Assembly: GCA_020637635.1 (NCBI GenBank)
Contig: JACKKB010000006.1
Span: 1-64,000, forward strand
Length of the DNA: 64,000 bases
Reading direction: 5' to 3'
Source of the DNA: Albidovulum sp.
GTDB taxonomy: Bacteria; Pseudomonadota; Alphaproteobacteria; Rhodobacterales; Rhodobacteraceae
The translations under genes were made by a program, and so were the position numbers. A model generated the notes under the pieces. It saw only the letters and a program-made list of their open reading frames with translations, did no database searches and was not told where the DNA came from. Positions 1-8,608 of the stretch are shown here, in pieces; position 1 is the first letter of the stretch; each line of letters starts with the position of its first letter.

Positions 1-909
1 GAGGTCGAGCCCGTTCATCCAGCGCAACCGTTCCATCGCGACGAGCACCGATTTCAGCCGCGCCTCGGGGCCGAGATTGACCAGCGCGATGGTGCCGGTA
101 CCGGCGACGCCGTCATCGGTCAGGCCGTTGTCGACCTGAAAGCTCTGGACCGCCCGCTGCAGCGCGCCGTCATATTCGGCTGACGCCGTCCGGGCGAGAT
201 AGCCCATGCGGATCATGCGGTCGCGGAGCGCGATGACCGCGGCACCGGAATCGCCCGGCGCGAGCTTCGTGGCCCGGACCTCTGGCCCCCAGCCGCCGGC
301 CTCCGCCGCGGCCTGGAGCCGTCCGGCCGCCTTCAGAAGCTGGGCGTATTGGGGCGCGCCCGGCGGCAGGGCGCGCAGGAAGGCACGCGGCTCGGCAGCG
401 GCAAAGGCGCGCAGCACCGTGAGCGGGTTCTTCCGCGGCACGGCGCGGACGATGCCGGGATCGACGCTCACGGGATCGAGGACACCGTTCGCGGCATCAT
501 GGGCATAGGCGAGAAAGGCGCGGGCCGTATCGACCTCGAGAAGCCCCCGGGCACGTTCGGAGCCGGCCGCCTCGTAGGCGGCGCGCAGGGCCTCGGCGCC
601 GTAGCGCCGTGCCGGCAGCCCCTGTTCGCCGGCGCGGTCGAGCGCCTCGAAGAGCGCGGCCCGGCGCTCACGGTCGGCGCCCGCGGTCCAGAGCGGGTCA
701 TAGCCCCGTTCGCGGTAGAAATCGGCCAGCGCCGGGTCGGCCGCGGCGGCCTCGGCGACCGCCTGACGGAAGGCGAAGCTCTCTTCGGCGCCGGCCGGCA
801 GGCCCAGGGTCGCACCGATGAGGAACACGCAAGCGATCAACGCCCCGAGCCGCCGGATCGGACGATTGCGGGGCGAACGGTCGGCGGCGCGCGGGGCGGC
901 TTGCGGCAT
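1..909 (-). CDS. L,D-transpeptidase, YcbB-like (3' part beyond the window)
   Basis: The reading frame is open from an ATG at 909 to the left edge (303 codons), so the C-terminal catalytic YkuD domain is not in the window. Residues about 22-41 form a hydrophobic signal segment. Residues 64-74 read FYRERGYDPLW, typical of the N-terminal scaffold domain of YcbB-type L,D-transpeptidases. A peptidoglycan-binding domain (about 216-275) follows, with APGDSGAAVIALRDRM and YDGALQRAVQSFQ. Family knowledge: these periplasmic enzymes make 3-3 cross-links in peptidoglycan. It is divergent from a DUF882 peptidase gene, another wall enzyme, a pairing common in Rhodobacterales. The catalytic Cys cannot be checked here. 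Confidence 0.85.
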   Translation of the reverse strand, partial: MPQAAPRAADRSPRNRPIRRLGALIACVFLIGATLGLPAGAEESFAFRQAVAEAAAADPALADFYRERGYDPLWTAGADRERRAALFEALDRAGEQGLPARRYGAEALRAAYEAAGSERARGLLEVDTARAFLAYAHDAANGVLDPVSVDPGIVRAVPRKNPLTVLRAFAAAEPRAFLRALPPGAPQYAQLLKAAGRLQAAAEAGGWGPEVRATKLAPGDSGAAVIALRDRMIRMGYLARTASAEYDGALQRAVQSFQVDNGLTDDGVAGTGTIALVNLGPEARLKSVLVAMERLRWMNGLDL

Positions 910-1229
910 GGGATTCCCTTGACGTGGTTCGGCGGCAGTCGGCGCATAATCGGCCAGCCGGGCGGCGCTGTCCACCGGCAGTCGGCGCCGGGGCGCTTCA
1001 AGATTGCGCGAAACGTTGCGGCGATGCAACAGACTGCGACAATCTTGCACCCAAGCCACACCAGGCCGGCTTTCAGCGATTTTTCGCCGATCGCGCTTGC
1101 CTTTGCACAAATACGACAACTCGTCGGTTGGCGGAGGATTCGTCTTGTGGCATAAGTGTGGCGCACGTGGGGACTGCACCAATACAAGTCGTTGATAAAG
1201 CGGCAGAATAGACGGGACAGGCGCAAGCC
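910..1229. promoter_or_regulatory. Divergent intergenic region between two cell-wall genes
   Basis: This 320-bp gap separates the L,D-transpeptidase gene (leftward) and the DUF882 gene (rightward), so it should hold both promoters. It is richer in A/T than its flanks, notably around 1070-1200. A small hairpin (GTTGC, 6-nt loop, GCAAC) lies at 1015-1030. Neither a clear -35/-10 pair nor a convincing small gene could be assigned. Confidence 0.4.
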
Positions 1230-1799
1230 ATGACAAATGAAACCACTTCCGGACTGTCGCGGCGGGGCCTTCTCGGCATCTTCGCGGCCACCACTCTTGC
1301 CGCCGCGCCGAGCATGTCGAATGCCTTCGGATTGTTGCGGGGGGCGGGCGATATCCGCCGAATCCGCATGTATTCCGGCCGGACCGGGGAAAGCCTCGAC
1401 ACGATCTACTGGATCGAGGGGGAGTATATCCCCGAGGCGCTGAACGAGATCACCTATTTCATGCGCGACTGGCGCCAGGACGAGAAGAAGGATATCGACC
1501 CGCGGACGATCGACATCGCCGCCGCGGCGCATCGCCTGCTCAATGTGGGCGAGCCCTACATGCTTCTGTCCGGCTACCGCACCGCCAAGACCAACGCGAT
1601 GCTGCGGTCGAACTCCCGGGGCGTGGCGAAGAACTCGCTCCATATCCGGGCGCAGGCGGCCGATCTCCGGCTGCGGTCGCGCTCGGTCAGCCAGATTTAC
1701 CGTGCCGCGACGGCCTGCGAGGCCGGCGGGGTCGGCAAATACTCCCGCTCGAACTTCGTCCACATGGATTGCGGTCCGATCCGCACCTGGGGCAGCTGA
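1230..1799 (+). CDS. DUF882 family peptidase (MepK/YcbK-like), Tat-exported
   Basis: A 189-residue protein. The N-terminus has a twin-arginine motif (SRRGLLG, residues 10-16) followed by an Ala-rich hydrophobic stretch, so Tat export is likely. The M15-type metallopeptidase core shows SGYRT near residue 113, a zinc-site pattern SLHIRAQAADLRL near 136-148 (His and Asp) and FVHMDCGPIRTW near the C-terminus (second His). Length and motifs match the DUF882/YcbK family; E. coli MepK cuts 3-3 cross-links made by L,D-transpeptidases, which fits the divergent neighbour. The ATG at 1230 is preceded by a moderate GGGACAGG ribosome-binding site. Confidence 0.9.
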   Translation: MTNETTSGLSRRGLLGIFAATTLAAAPSMSNAFGLLRGAGDIRRIRMYSGRTGESLDTIYWIEGEYIPEALNEITYFMRDWRQDEKKDIDPRTIDIAAAAHRLLNVGEPYMLLSGYRTAKTNAMLRSNSRGVAKNSLHIRAQAADLRLRSRSVSQIYRAATACEAGGVGKYSRSNFVHMDCGPIRTWGS

Positions 1800-1814
1800 G
1801 CGGTTCCAACTTCG

Positions 1815-2315
1815 TTATCGTTGATCAGGGGCGCCGCGGTCTTCCGCGGCGTTTCCCGTTTCTGCCCCCGCGTCGGCCCCCGCATCGCCCCCCTCGTCTG
1901 CCCCCTGCCCCTCGGGCCGGTAGTGCGAGATCATGAGATAGTCCTTGCGCGGCCCCAGCACGCGCCACTCCGCCCTCCAGCGCGGCCAGTCGCCGAAATC
2001 ATACCGCACGCGGTAGTCGTCGGCCCCGCAAAGGTGGCGGGCATCCTCCCTGCCGGGGCAGAAGCTGTGGAACGCGCGCCCGTCGGCGTGATCGACGACG
2101 ATCGTTCCAGCGGGGCCGGAACGCCAGAGATAGCAGCGCCCGGCCTGATAGCTGCCGCCGCCGGAAATGCAGAGCAGGCCGGTCTCGCGGTAGAAGAGCC
2201 CCCCGGCCACGGGCGAGAAGACGGCGGTGCCGTCGAATCGCGCCGCCGGGCCGCGCCGGTCGTCGATCCGGCGCGAGATCCGCCAGGCGCCCTCGAAATC
2301 CTGCAATTGCGGCAC
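1815..2315 (-). CDS. DUF6314 family protein
   Basis: A protein of about 166 residues on the minus strand. The conserved pattern is easy to see: LQDFEGAWRISRRIDDRRG at the N-terminus, FDGTAVFSP, LFYRETG, then RCYLW, DGRAFHSF, HLCGADDYRVRYDF and VLGPRKDYLMISHYRP near the C-terminus. This matches DUF6314, a small alphaproteobacterial family of unknown biochemical function with a lipocalin-like predicted fold. The chosen start is a GTG at 2315 just before the conserved region, with AAGGACAGG upstream; the frame stays open far beyond it, but that extension runs antisense to purB. The last 20 residues are Gly/Ala/Glu-rich and probably disordered. Confidence 0.75.
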   Translation of the reverse strand: MPQLQDFEGAWRISRRIDDRRGPAARFDGTAVFSPVAGGLFYRETGLLCISGGGSYQAGRCYLWRSGPAGTIVVDHADGRAFHSFCPGREDARHLCGADDYRVRYDFGDWPRWRAEWRVLGPRKDYLMISHYRPEGQGADEGGDAGADAGAETGNAAEDRGAPDQR

Positions 2316-2393
2316 CGATACCGCCTGTCCTTGCCCTTGACCGGCGCGCAGTCTAGGACACGGCCGCGCTGCCCACAAACGAAAGGCCCGCCG

Positions 2394-3698
2394 ATGATCC
2401 CGCGCTACGCCCGCCCCGAGATGGTCGCGATCTGGTCGCCCGAAACCCGGTTCCGCATCTGGTACGAGATCGAGGCCCATGCCTGCGACGCCCAGGCGGC
2501 GCTCGGCGTGATCCCGAAGGCCAATGCCGAGGCGGTCTGGCGGGCGAAGGACGTGGCCTTCGACGTGGCGCGCATCGACGAGATCGAGGCGGTCACGAAA
2601 CATGACGTGATCGCCTTCCTGACCCATCTGGCCGAACATGTCGGTGCCGAGGATGCGCGGTTCGTGCATCAGGGGATGACCTCTTCGGACGTGCTCGATA
2701 CCGCGCTGAACGTGCAGCTTGTCCGCGCCGCCGACCTTCTTCTTCTCGATCTGGACCGGGTTCTGGCGGCCCTGAAGAGCCGCGCGCACGAACACAAGGA
2801 TACCCTTCGCATCGGCCGCAGCCACGGCATTCATGCCGAACCGACGACGATGGGCCTGACCTTCGCACGGTTCTATGCCGAGATGGACCGCAACAAGAAC
2901 CGGCTTGAAAAGGCCCGGTGGGAAGTCGCGACCGGCGCCATTTCCGGTGCCGTCGGCACCTTCGCCAACATCGACCCGGCCGTCGAGGCGCATGTCTGCG
3001 AGAAGCTCGGCCTGCGCCCCGAGCCGATCTCGACCCAGGTGATCCCGCGCGACCGCCATGCGATGTTCTTCGCCACCCTCGGCGTCATCGCCAGTTCCAT
3101 CGAGAATATCGCCATCGAGATCCGCCACATGCAGCGCACCGAGGTTCTGGAAGCGGAGGAGTTCTTTTCCCCCGGCCAGAAGGGCTCCTCGGCGATGCCG
3201 CACAAGCGCAATCCGGTGCTGACCGAGAACCTCACCGGCCTTGCGCGGCTGGTCCGCATGGCGGTGATCCCGGCGATGGAGAACGTGGCGCTCTGGCACG
3301 AGCGCGACATCAGCCATTCGAGCGTCGAGCGGGCAATCGGACCGGATGCGACGATCACGCTCGATTTCGCGCTGAACCGGCTGGCCGGGGTCGTCGAAAA
3401 GCTCGTGATCTACCCCGGGAACATGTTGAAGAACATGAACAGGTTCAAGGGTCTGGTGATGTCGCAGCGGGTGCTTCTGGCGCTGACCCAGGCCGGTGTC
3501 AGCCGCGAGGACGCCTACCGGCTGGTGCAGCGCAACGCCATGAAGGTCTGGGAAAAGGGCGCCGATTTCAAGGACGAGCTGCTGGCCGATCCCGAAGTCA
3601 CCGCCGCGCTGTCGCCGGCCGAGATCGAGGAGAAGTTCGACCTTGGCTATCACACCAAGCATGTCGACACGATCTTCGCGCGGGTCTTCGGCGGCTGA
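2394..3698 (+). CDS. purB: Adenylosuccinate lyase
   Basis: A 434-residue enzyme that cleaves SAICAR and adenylosuccinate, releasing fumarate, in purine and AMP synthesis (cytosolic homotetramer). Diagnostic features are HQGMTSSDVLDTAL near residues 89-102, RSHGIHAEPTTMG near 140-155, and the fumarase/aspartase superfamily signature GSSAMPHKRNP at about 263-273. Length agrees with the short PurB class (about 430 residues). The frame is open upstream, but the first residues of the family (MIPRYARPEM) begin at the ATG at 2394. The upstream gene is divergent, so the promoter must lie between about 2316 and 2393. Confidence 0.97.
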   Translation: MIPRYARPEMVAIWSPETRFRIWYEIEAHACDAQAALGVIPKANAEAVWRAKDVAFDVARIDEIEAVTKHDVIAFLTHLAEHVGAEDARFVHQGMTSSDVLDTALNVQLVRAADLLLLDLDRVLAALKSRAHEHKDTLRIGRSHGIHAEPTTMGLTFARFYAEMDRNKNRLEKARWEVATGAISGAVGTFANIDPAVEAHVCEKLGLRPEPISTQVIPRDRHAMFFATLGVIASSIENIAIEIRHMQRTEVLEAEEFFSPGQKGSSAMPHKRNPVLTENLTGLARLVRMAVIPAMENVALWHERDISHSSVERAIGPDATITLDFALNRLAGVVEKLVIYPGNMLKNMNRFKGLVMSQRVLLALTQAGVSREDAYRLVQRNAMKVWEKGADFKDELLADPEVTAALSPAEIEEKFDLGYHTKHVDTIFARVFGG

Positions 3699-3780
3699 GC
3701 CGGCAGGGCCCGAAGCCAGGGCCGAGGTTGCACGACACCGGCGGTCGGTGGCATTCTCTTGCCAGAGAGAGGAGGTAGCC

Positions 3781-3945
3781 ATGTTCAGACTTTCCGTCGC
3801 CGCAGCCCTCGCGCTCGCCGCGAGCCTTGGGCCCGCGCTGGCCGCCGCGGGTGGCTGCAACCACGACCGGCAGGCCCGGATCAGCTGTGCGCAGGGCACG
3901 ACCTGGGACGACGCCACCCGGCGCTGCATCACCGTCGGCAGCTGA
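3781..3945 (+). CDS. Small secreted Cys-containing protein
   Basis: A 54-residue ORF with a very good ribosome-binding site (GAGAGGAGGT, six bases before the ATG). Residues 1-22 are a classic Sec signal peptide ending LGPALAAA. The mature part of about 30 residues has three Cys in GCNHDRQARISCAQGTTWD and TRRCITVGS, reminiscent of a truncated chitin-binding/peritrophin-like fold. It follows purB by about 80 bp in the same direction. Small proteins of this type after purB occur in related Rhodobacterales, from memory. No function is known; the clear signal peptide and strong translation signal make it a real gene. Confidence 0.7.
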   Translation: MFRLSVAAALALAASLGPALAAAGGCNHDRQARISCAQGTTWDDATRRCITVGS

Positions 3946-3971
3946 CCCCTTCGCCGCCGGCCGCGCACAGG

Positions 3972-3987
3972 CTAACGCGGCCTTAAC
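3972..3987 (+). promoter_or_regulatory. CtrA-like binding site upstream of fliG
   Basis: CTAA at 3972-3975, seven bases, then TTAAC at 3983-3987: one mismatch to the CtrA consensus TTAA-N7-TTAA. It sits 46 bp before the fliG start codon. CtrA controls motility genes in Rhodobacterales, which fits the target. TTAA is rare in this GC-rich window. Confidence 0.5.
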
Positions 3988-4032
3988 CCGGCGCTGCCAC
4001 TCTGGTCACGGAACCTGAACCGGAGGCCATGA

Positions 4033-5094
4033 GTGAACGCCGTGACCAGCCTGCCGTCACGCCCGGGTGCGGCACCTCTCGCCGGGCCGCGCGCCCTTTC
4101 GGGGCGCGAAAAGGCGGCCGTCATCGTGCGCCTTCTTCTCAGCGAGGGGGGCGAGCTTCCGATCAGGGGCCTGCCGGAAGGGATGCAGGCGGCGCTGACC
4201 GAACAGATCGGGACGATGCGCAGCATCGACCGCGCGACGCTGCGCAGCGTCGTCGAGGAATTCCTGCAGCGGCTCGAATCGGTCGGGCTTTCGTTCCCCG
4301 GCGGGATCGAGGGCGCACTGGCGCTGCTTGACGGCCATCTCTCGCCCCCCGCGGCCGAGCGGCTCCGCGAACGCAGCCACGGCGACCGCCCGCCCGACCC
4401 CTGGGAGAGGATCGCCGCCCTGTCCGACGACCGGCTGATTGCCGTCCTCGGCGCTGAAAGCACCGAGGTTGCCGCCGTGGTGATGTCGAAGCTCGCGGTG
4501 CCGCGCGCGGCCGAACTTCTCGGCAAGTTGCCGGGCGACCGGGCGCGCCGGGTGCTGCATGGCGTTTCGCTCATCGCCGGGATTGCGCCAGAGGTCGTGG
4601 CAGACATCGGCGCGGCCCTTGCCGCGGCCCTTGGCGAGGAGGCGCCGAAGGCCTTTGCCGCTGCGCCCCACGAACGGGTCGGCGCGATCCTGAACGCGGC
4701 TACCGCATCGATGCGCGACGACGTGCTGGCCGGGCTCGATTCCGACGATGCGGACTTCGCGCTCAGGGTGCGCAAGGCGATCTTCACCTTCGCCGACATT
4801 CCGGCGCGGGTCGCGGTGCGTGACGTGCCGAAGGTGCTGCGCGGCATCGACCAGTCGGTGCTCGTCACCGCGTTCGCCGGCGCCGCCTCGGAGGCGGACG
4901 GGCAGACGGTCGAATTCCTGCTCGCCGGGATGTCGCAACGCCTCGCCGCGAGCCTGCGCGAGGAGATGGCCGAGCGCGGCGCGGTGAAACTCAAGGATGC
5001 CGAGATGGCGATGGCGGCGCTCGTCGGCAATATCCGCGAGATCGAGGCCGCGGGCGAGATCACGCTCATCGTCGAGGAAGAGGACGAGGCGTGA
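4033..5094 (+). CDS. fliG: Flagellar motor switch protein FliG
   Basis: A 353-residue protein, close to the usual 330-350. FliG links the MS ring to the C ring and takes up torque from the stator. The N-terminal half has the GREKAAVIVRLLL start of the FliG N domain; the middle and C-terminal domains include VMSKLAVPRAAELLGKLP, LRVRKAIFTFADI, VPKVLRGIDQSVLVTAF and GAVKLKDAEMAMAALVGNI. The start is a GTG at 4033 with GGAGG seven bases upstream; an ATG at 4029 is in another frame. No other flagellar gene is near, so this fliG stands alone. A CtrA-like box lies 46 bp upstream. Confidence 0.92.
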   Translation: MNAVTSLPSRPGAAPLAGPRALSGREKAAVIVRLLLSEGGELPIRGLPEGMQAALTEQIGTMRSIDRATLRSVVEEFLQRLESVGLSFPGGIEGALALLDGHLSPPAAERLRERSHGDRPPDPWERIAALSDDRLIAVLGAESTEVAAVVMSKLAVPRAAELLGKLPGDRARRVLHGVSLIAGIAPEVVADIGAALAAALGEEAPKAFAAAPHERVGAILNAATASMRDDVLAGLDSDDADFALRVRKAIFTFADIPARVAVRDVPKVLRGIDQSVLVTAFAGAASEADGQTVEFLLAGMSQRLAASLREEMAERGAVKLKDAEMAMAALVGNIREIEAAGEITLIVEEEDEA

Positions 5095-5221
5095 GGCGCC
5101 GCTGGCGGCGGCCCCCGAAACGGGGCGGGCCTTGCCCGAACGCCGGCGGCACGGGGCGGCTTGAGCGCGGCGCCGGCAGTCTCTATGTCTGGCCGAGTCC
5201 GGAACGGACGGGGGAGCGGGT

Positions 5222-6151
5222 GTGGCTGGCGGCGACGAGCGCAGATCAACGGGCGGGACGGCACCGGCGGACCTCTCCTCCGAGCCGGGCCGGGTGCCGA
5301 CCCTTGGCGACCGGATCTCCGATCGGGCCTTTCGCAGCCTCTTCGCGCTGGCGCTGAGGCTGCCCTACGAGCGGCGCGTGCCCCTTGCCGGCTGGATCGT
5401 CGCGCGGCTCGTCGCTCCGCTCGCGGGCTATTCGTCGCGGGTGCGCGCAAATCTCGCCCGGATCTGCCCGGAGCTGTCGGCCGCGACGGTGCACGATCTG
5501 GTCCGGCGGGTGCCCGACAATGTCGGCCGCACGGTGATGGAGCTCTACTCCGGCCCCGAGTTCGTGGCCCGGGTGCGCGACCTGCCGCTTTCCGGGCCCG
5601 GCGCGGCGGCGCTTGAAGCTGCGCATCGGGAGGGGCGTCCGGTGATCCTCGCCACCGGTCATTTCGGCAATTACGACGTCGCGCGTGCGGCGCTCATCGC
5701 CCGCGGTTACCGCGTTGGCGCGCTCTACAAGCCGATGCGCAACCCGCTCTTCAATGCGCATTACCTGAAGACGATCTCCGCCATCGGAACGCCGCTTTTC
5801 CCGCGCGGGCAGCGCGGCATGGGGCAGATGCTGCGGTTCCTGAAGCAGGGCGGCATGCTGGGGCTCCTGATGGATCAGCACATGGCCCATGGCGCGCCGG
5901 TCACCTTCTTCGGCCAGACCGCGCGGACCGCGACCTCGGCCGCCGATCTGGCCCTCAGATACCGTGCCGAGCTGATCCCCGTCTACGGCATCCGCGAGCC
6001 GGACGGGCTGAGCTTCCGCATCATCGTGGAGGCACCGATCGCGCATGGCGATCCGGTCGAGATGACGCAGGCGATCAACGACAGCCTCGAGGCGCTCGTG
6101 CGGGCGCATATGGACCAGTGGTTCTGGATCCACCGGCGCTGGAAGCCCTGA
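5222..6151 (+). CDS. Lysophospholipid/lipid A acyltransferase family protein (LpxL/HtrB-like)
   Basis: A 309-residue protein of the LPLAT family that includes the lauroyl and myristoyl acyltransferases of lipid A synthesis. The catalytic HX4D box is HFGNYD at about residues 147-152, followed by the substrate-site sequence GALYKPMRNPLFN and by MLGLLMDQHMA and GAPVTFFGQTARTAT; the C-terminus ends DQWFWIHRRWKP as in HtrB proteins. It probably works at the inner membrane. The GTG at 5222 follows a GGGGGAGCGGG purine run. The gene ends three bases before the stop of the convergent aldehyde dehydrogenase gene. Which acyl chain and acceptor it uses cannot be told. Confidence 0.85.
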   Translation: MAGGDERRSTGGTAPADLSSEPGRVPTLGDRISDRAFRSLFALALRLPYERRVPLAGWIVARLVAPLAGYSSRVRANLARICPELSAATVHDLVRRVPDNVGRTVMELYSGPEFVARVRDLPLSGPGAAALEAAHREGRPVILATGHFGNYDVARAALIARGYRVGALYKPMRNPLFNAHYLKTISAIGTPLFPRGQRGMGQMLRFLKQGGMLGLLMDQHMAHGAPVTFFGQTARTATSAADLALRYRAELIPVYGIREPDGLSFRIIVEAPIAHGDPVEMTQAINDSLEALVRAHMDQWFWIHRRWKP

Positions 6152-6154
6152 GGC

Positions 6155-7579
6155 TCAGCGCATCAGCAGCCGCGCCGTCAGCCGCGCGAAGCGGCCGCCG
6201 GGGGCCCGGCCGAGCGGTATGAGGCTGCGCCGCGGCTGATGGAAGATGCCCCTGGCGTGGCTGAGGGCGAGGAACCCGGCCTCGCCGTGGCAGGCACCCA
6301 TGCCACTTTCGCCGATGCCGCCGAAGGGCAGCGTGTCGACGGCGAAATGGGTGAGCGCACCGTTCACGGTCACATTGCCGCTCACCGTCCGGGCGAGCAC
6401 CCGCTCCAAGAGCGGCCCCCCGGGGCCGAAATAATAGAGCGCGAGCGGCCTCGGCCCGGCGTTCACATGGGCGATGGCGGCGTCGATCCCGTCGTAGCCG
6501 ACGATCGGCAGGAGCGGCCCGAAGATCTCCTCGCGCAGGAGCCGGACCCCCTCGGGCAGGGTCTCGACCAGCGCCGGCCCGATCGCCCGTCCGGCGCCCG
6601 GGGCGCCGATCCGGGTGACGCGGGCACCCGCCGCCTCGGCCTCGGCCAGAAGCGCGCGCAGCCGCTCGGCATGACCCGCGTCGATGATCGTGGTCAGCCC
6701 CGGATCGCCGCCGCCCTCGGGGGCGATCCGGGCCATCTCGGCGGCGAGCGCCGCGACCAGCGCCGGGCGCAGCGGCTCGGGCACCAGGACGTAATCGGGC
6801 GCGATGCAGGTCTGGCCGCCGTTGGTGAGCTTGCCATAGGCGATCTCGCGCGCCGCCGCCTCGGGATCGGCGCCCGGGGCGACGATGGCGGGAGACTTGC
6901 CGCCAAGTTCCAGCGTCACCGGCACGAGGTTCTCGGCCGCGGCGCGCATCACCTTGGGCCCGACCGCGGTGCTGCCGGTGAAGACGAGATGATCGAAGGG
7001 CAGCGCGGCAAAGGCGGCGCCGGTCGCGGGGCCGCCGAGGACCGCGGCCACCTGATCCTCGGCAAAGGTCGCGGCCAGAAGCTCGGCCAGCGCGGCAGCA
7101 CTTGCCGGCGCCAGTTCCGAGGGCTTGACCATCGCCCGGTTGCCGGCCGCGATCGCGGAGACGAGCGGCACGAGCACGAGGTTGAAGGGATAGTTCCAGG
7201 GCGCCATGATGCCGATGACGCCCTTCGGCTGGAACCGGATCTCGGCGCGGCCGGGGCGCAGGAGCCAGCCGACGCTGCGCCGTTCCGGCCGCATCCAGCG
7301 CTTGAGATGGCGGCGGGCGTGGTTGATCGCCTGAACCGCCTGGCCGAGATCGTTGATCAGCGTCTCGCTGGCGCTGCGGCGGCCGAAATCCTCGGCGGCG
7401 GCGCGAACAAGGCGCTGCTGGCCGGCGCGGATCGCCGCCTTCAGGCGGGCGAGGTCGGTGCGCCGGCGGTCGGCATCGGGCGGGGGCGCGGCGGCAAAGG
7501 CGGCGGCCTGCGCGTCAAGCAGCGCGCGCAGCCGCGCGGTCTCTGGCGGCGGGGCTGCGGAAGGTCCGGGATCGGGCAC
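6155..7579 (-). CDS. NAD(P)-dependent aldehyde dehydrogenase, coniferyl aldehyde dehydrogenase type
   Basis: A 474-residue enzyme of the ALDH superfamily. It has the cofactor-site segment GVIGIMAPWNYPFNL, VFTGSTAVGPKVM, the general base Glu in VTLELGGKSP (about 219-228) and the catalytic Cys in NGGQTCIAPDY (about 251-261). The C-terminal LPFGGIGESGMGACHG and the short length match the coniferyl aldehyde dehydrogenase (CalB)/fatty aldehyde branch, oxidising aldehydes to acids. It could serve aromatic or fatty aldehydes; substrate is not decided by sequence. It is convergent with the acyltransferase gene and stands alone. Confidence 0.85.
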   Translation of the reverse strand: MPDPGPSAAPPPETARLRALLDAQAAAFAAAPPPDADRRRTDLARLKAAIRAGQQRLVRAAAEDFGRRSASETLINDLGQAVQAINHARRHLKRWMRPERRSVGWLLRPGRAEIRFQPKGVIGIMAPWNYPFNLVLVPLVSAIAAGNRAMVKPSELAPASAAALAELLAATFAEDQVAAVLGGPATGAAFAALPFDHLVFTGSTAVGPKVMRAAAENLVPVTLELGGKSPAIVAPGADPEAAAREIAYGKLTNGGQTCIAPDYVLVPEPLRPALVAALAAEMARIAPEGGGDPGLTTIIDAGHAERLRALLAEAEAAGARVTRIGAPGAGRAIGPALVETLPEGVRLLREEIFGPLLPIVGYDGIDAAIAHVNAGPRPLALYYFGPGGPLLERVLARTVSGNVTVNGALTHFAVDTLPFGGIGESGMGACHGEAGFLALSHARGIFHQPRRSLIPLGRAPGGRFARLTARLLMR

Positions 7580-7665
7580 GGCGGGGCTCCTCGGCCGCGG
7601 CTCTGCCGTTTCCTGCTACCGGCCCCGGTCCGCCCGGTCAATGCCCGGCCGACCCCGGCGCGGCG

Positions 7666-8382
7666 CTATTTCAGCCTCGCGGCGGCGAGGATCTCGCCCG
7701 GGCCCGGCGCCTGCAAAATGACCACCACCGGCTCGGCGCCCGGCGCCTTCACCTTCATGTCGAGCGGCCCCTGCCCGTCCCATTCGCCGATCGCATCCCA
7801 GCCGGTGACGATATTGCTGTAGTCGATCGTGCGGCCGGCGTTCTCGCCGCGCGAGATCTCGACGCGGGCATGGGGCGAATAGCGCACGAGCTGGACGATG
7901 GCACCCTCGTCCAGCGGCCTGCTTGCGCGGGCCGAGATGGCGACGACATTGCCGGCGCGGCTGAGGTGGAGCAACACCGGCGCGGCATCCGACCCATGCT
8001 GGCGAATGAGCGACTCGAGCTCGGCCGGGCGGACGCCCATCACGTGGTCGCTTCCGCCCACGATCATCTGCGGCGTATAGACTGTGCGTGCGCCGAACGC
8101 CCTGGCGTAGGCGCGCTGGCGTTCGCTGAAACGGGCGTCGCCGAAGGCGTCGGCCCAGCCGATGTAGTCCCAGTAGTCGACATGCAGCGCCAGCGCGATC
8201 ACATCGTCGCGACCGGCGAGACCGGCAAGGATGCGATCCGCCGGCGGGCAGGACGAGCAGCCCTGCGAGGTATAGAGCTCCACCACCACCGGGTGATCGG
8301 CACGCGACTGGGCAAGGGCCGGCGACAGGGCGGCAAGCCAGATCGCGAGCGCGGCGGGCGCGATGCGCGCAAGTTTCGACAT
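7666..8382 (-). CDS. DUF1223 thioredoxin-fold protein, periplasmic
   Basis: A 238-residue protein. Residues 1-25 form a Sec signal peptide ending SPALAQS. The DUF1223 hallmark VVELYTSQGCSSCPPAD (about 33-49) resembles a thioredoxin CxxC site, followed by ALHVDYWDYIGWADAF and RTVYTPQMIVGG. Family knowledge: DUF1223 proteins are secreted thioredoxin-like proteins of unknown function, common in alphaproteobacteria. It is divergent from acnA across about 225 bp. A disulfide role is plausible because a CxxC is present, but this is inference. Confidence 0.85.
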   Translation of the reverse strand: MSKLARIAPAALAIWLAALSPALAQSRADHPVVVELYTSQGCSSCPPADRILAGLAGRDDVIALALHVDYWDYIGWADAFGDARFSERQRAYARAFGARTVYTPQMIVGGSDHVMGVRPAELESLIRQHGSDAAPVLLHLSRAGNVVAISARASRPLDEGAIVQLVRYSPHARVEISRGENAGRTIDYSNIVTGWDAIGEWDGQGPLDMKVKAPGAEPVVVILQAPGPGEILAAARLK

Positions 8383-8496
8383 GAACGGTCCCGTTTGCTT
8401 CCTGCCCTACCTATGTCACCCTGCCGTTCGAGGCCAATCAAGGTTTTGCGAGACCCGGAGCCCCGGACGGGCAGTCGGCAGTGGCTCTTGCGCCGC

Positions 8497-8515
8497 ATTG
8501 TGCACAATGGTATAC
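8497..8515. promoter_or_regulatory. Palindromic elements in the acnA upstream region
   Basis: A perfect 12-bp palindrome ATTGTGCACAAT (8497-8508) is followed directly by GGTATAC, whose last six bases are also a palindrome (8510-8515). They lie about 95 bp upstream of the acnA start, in a 225-bp divergent region shared with the DUF1223 gene. GTATAC cores occur in many GntR-family operators. The regulator is not known. Confidence 0.4.
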
Positions 8516-8608
8516 AGCATCCGCAAGAGCGCACTTGAAGGCTGAGGCCCAATCCGGCATAGCCCATGGGGCAAGCGTTCCGACCACTCACATCCGAGGG
8601 AGATTTCC

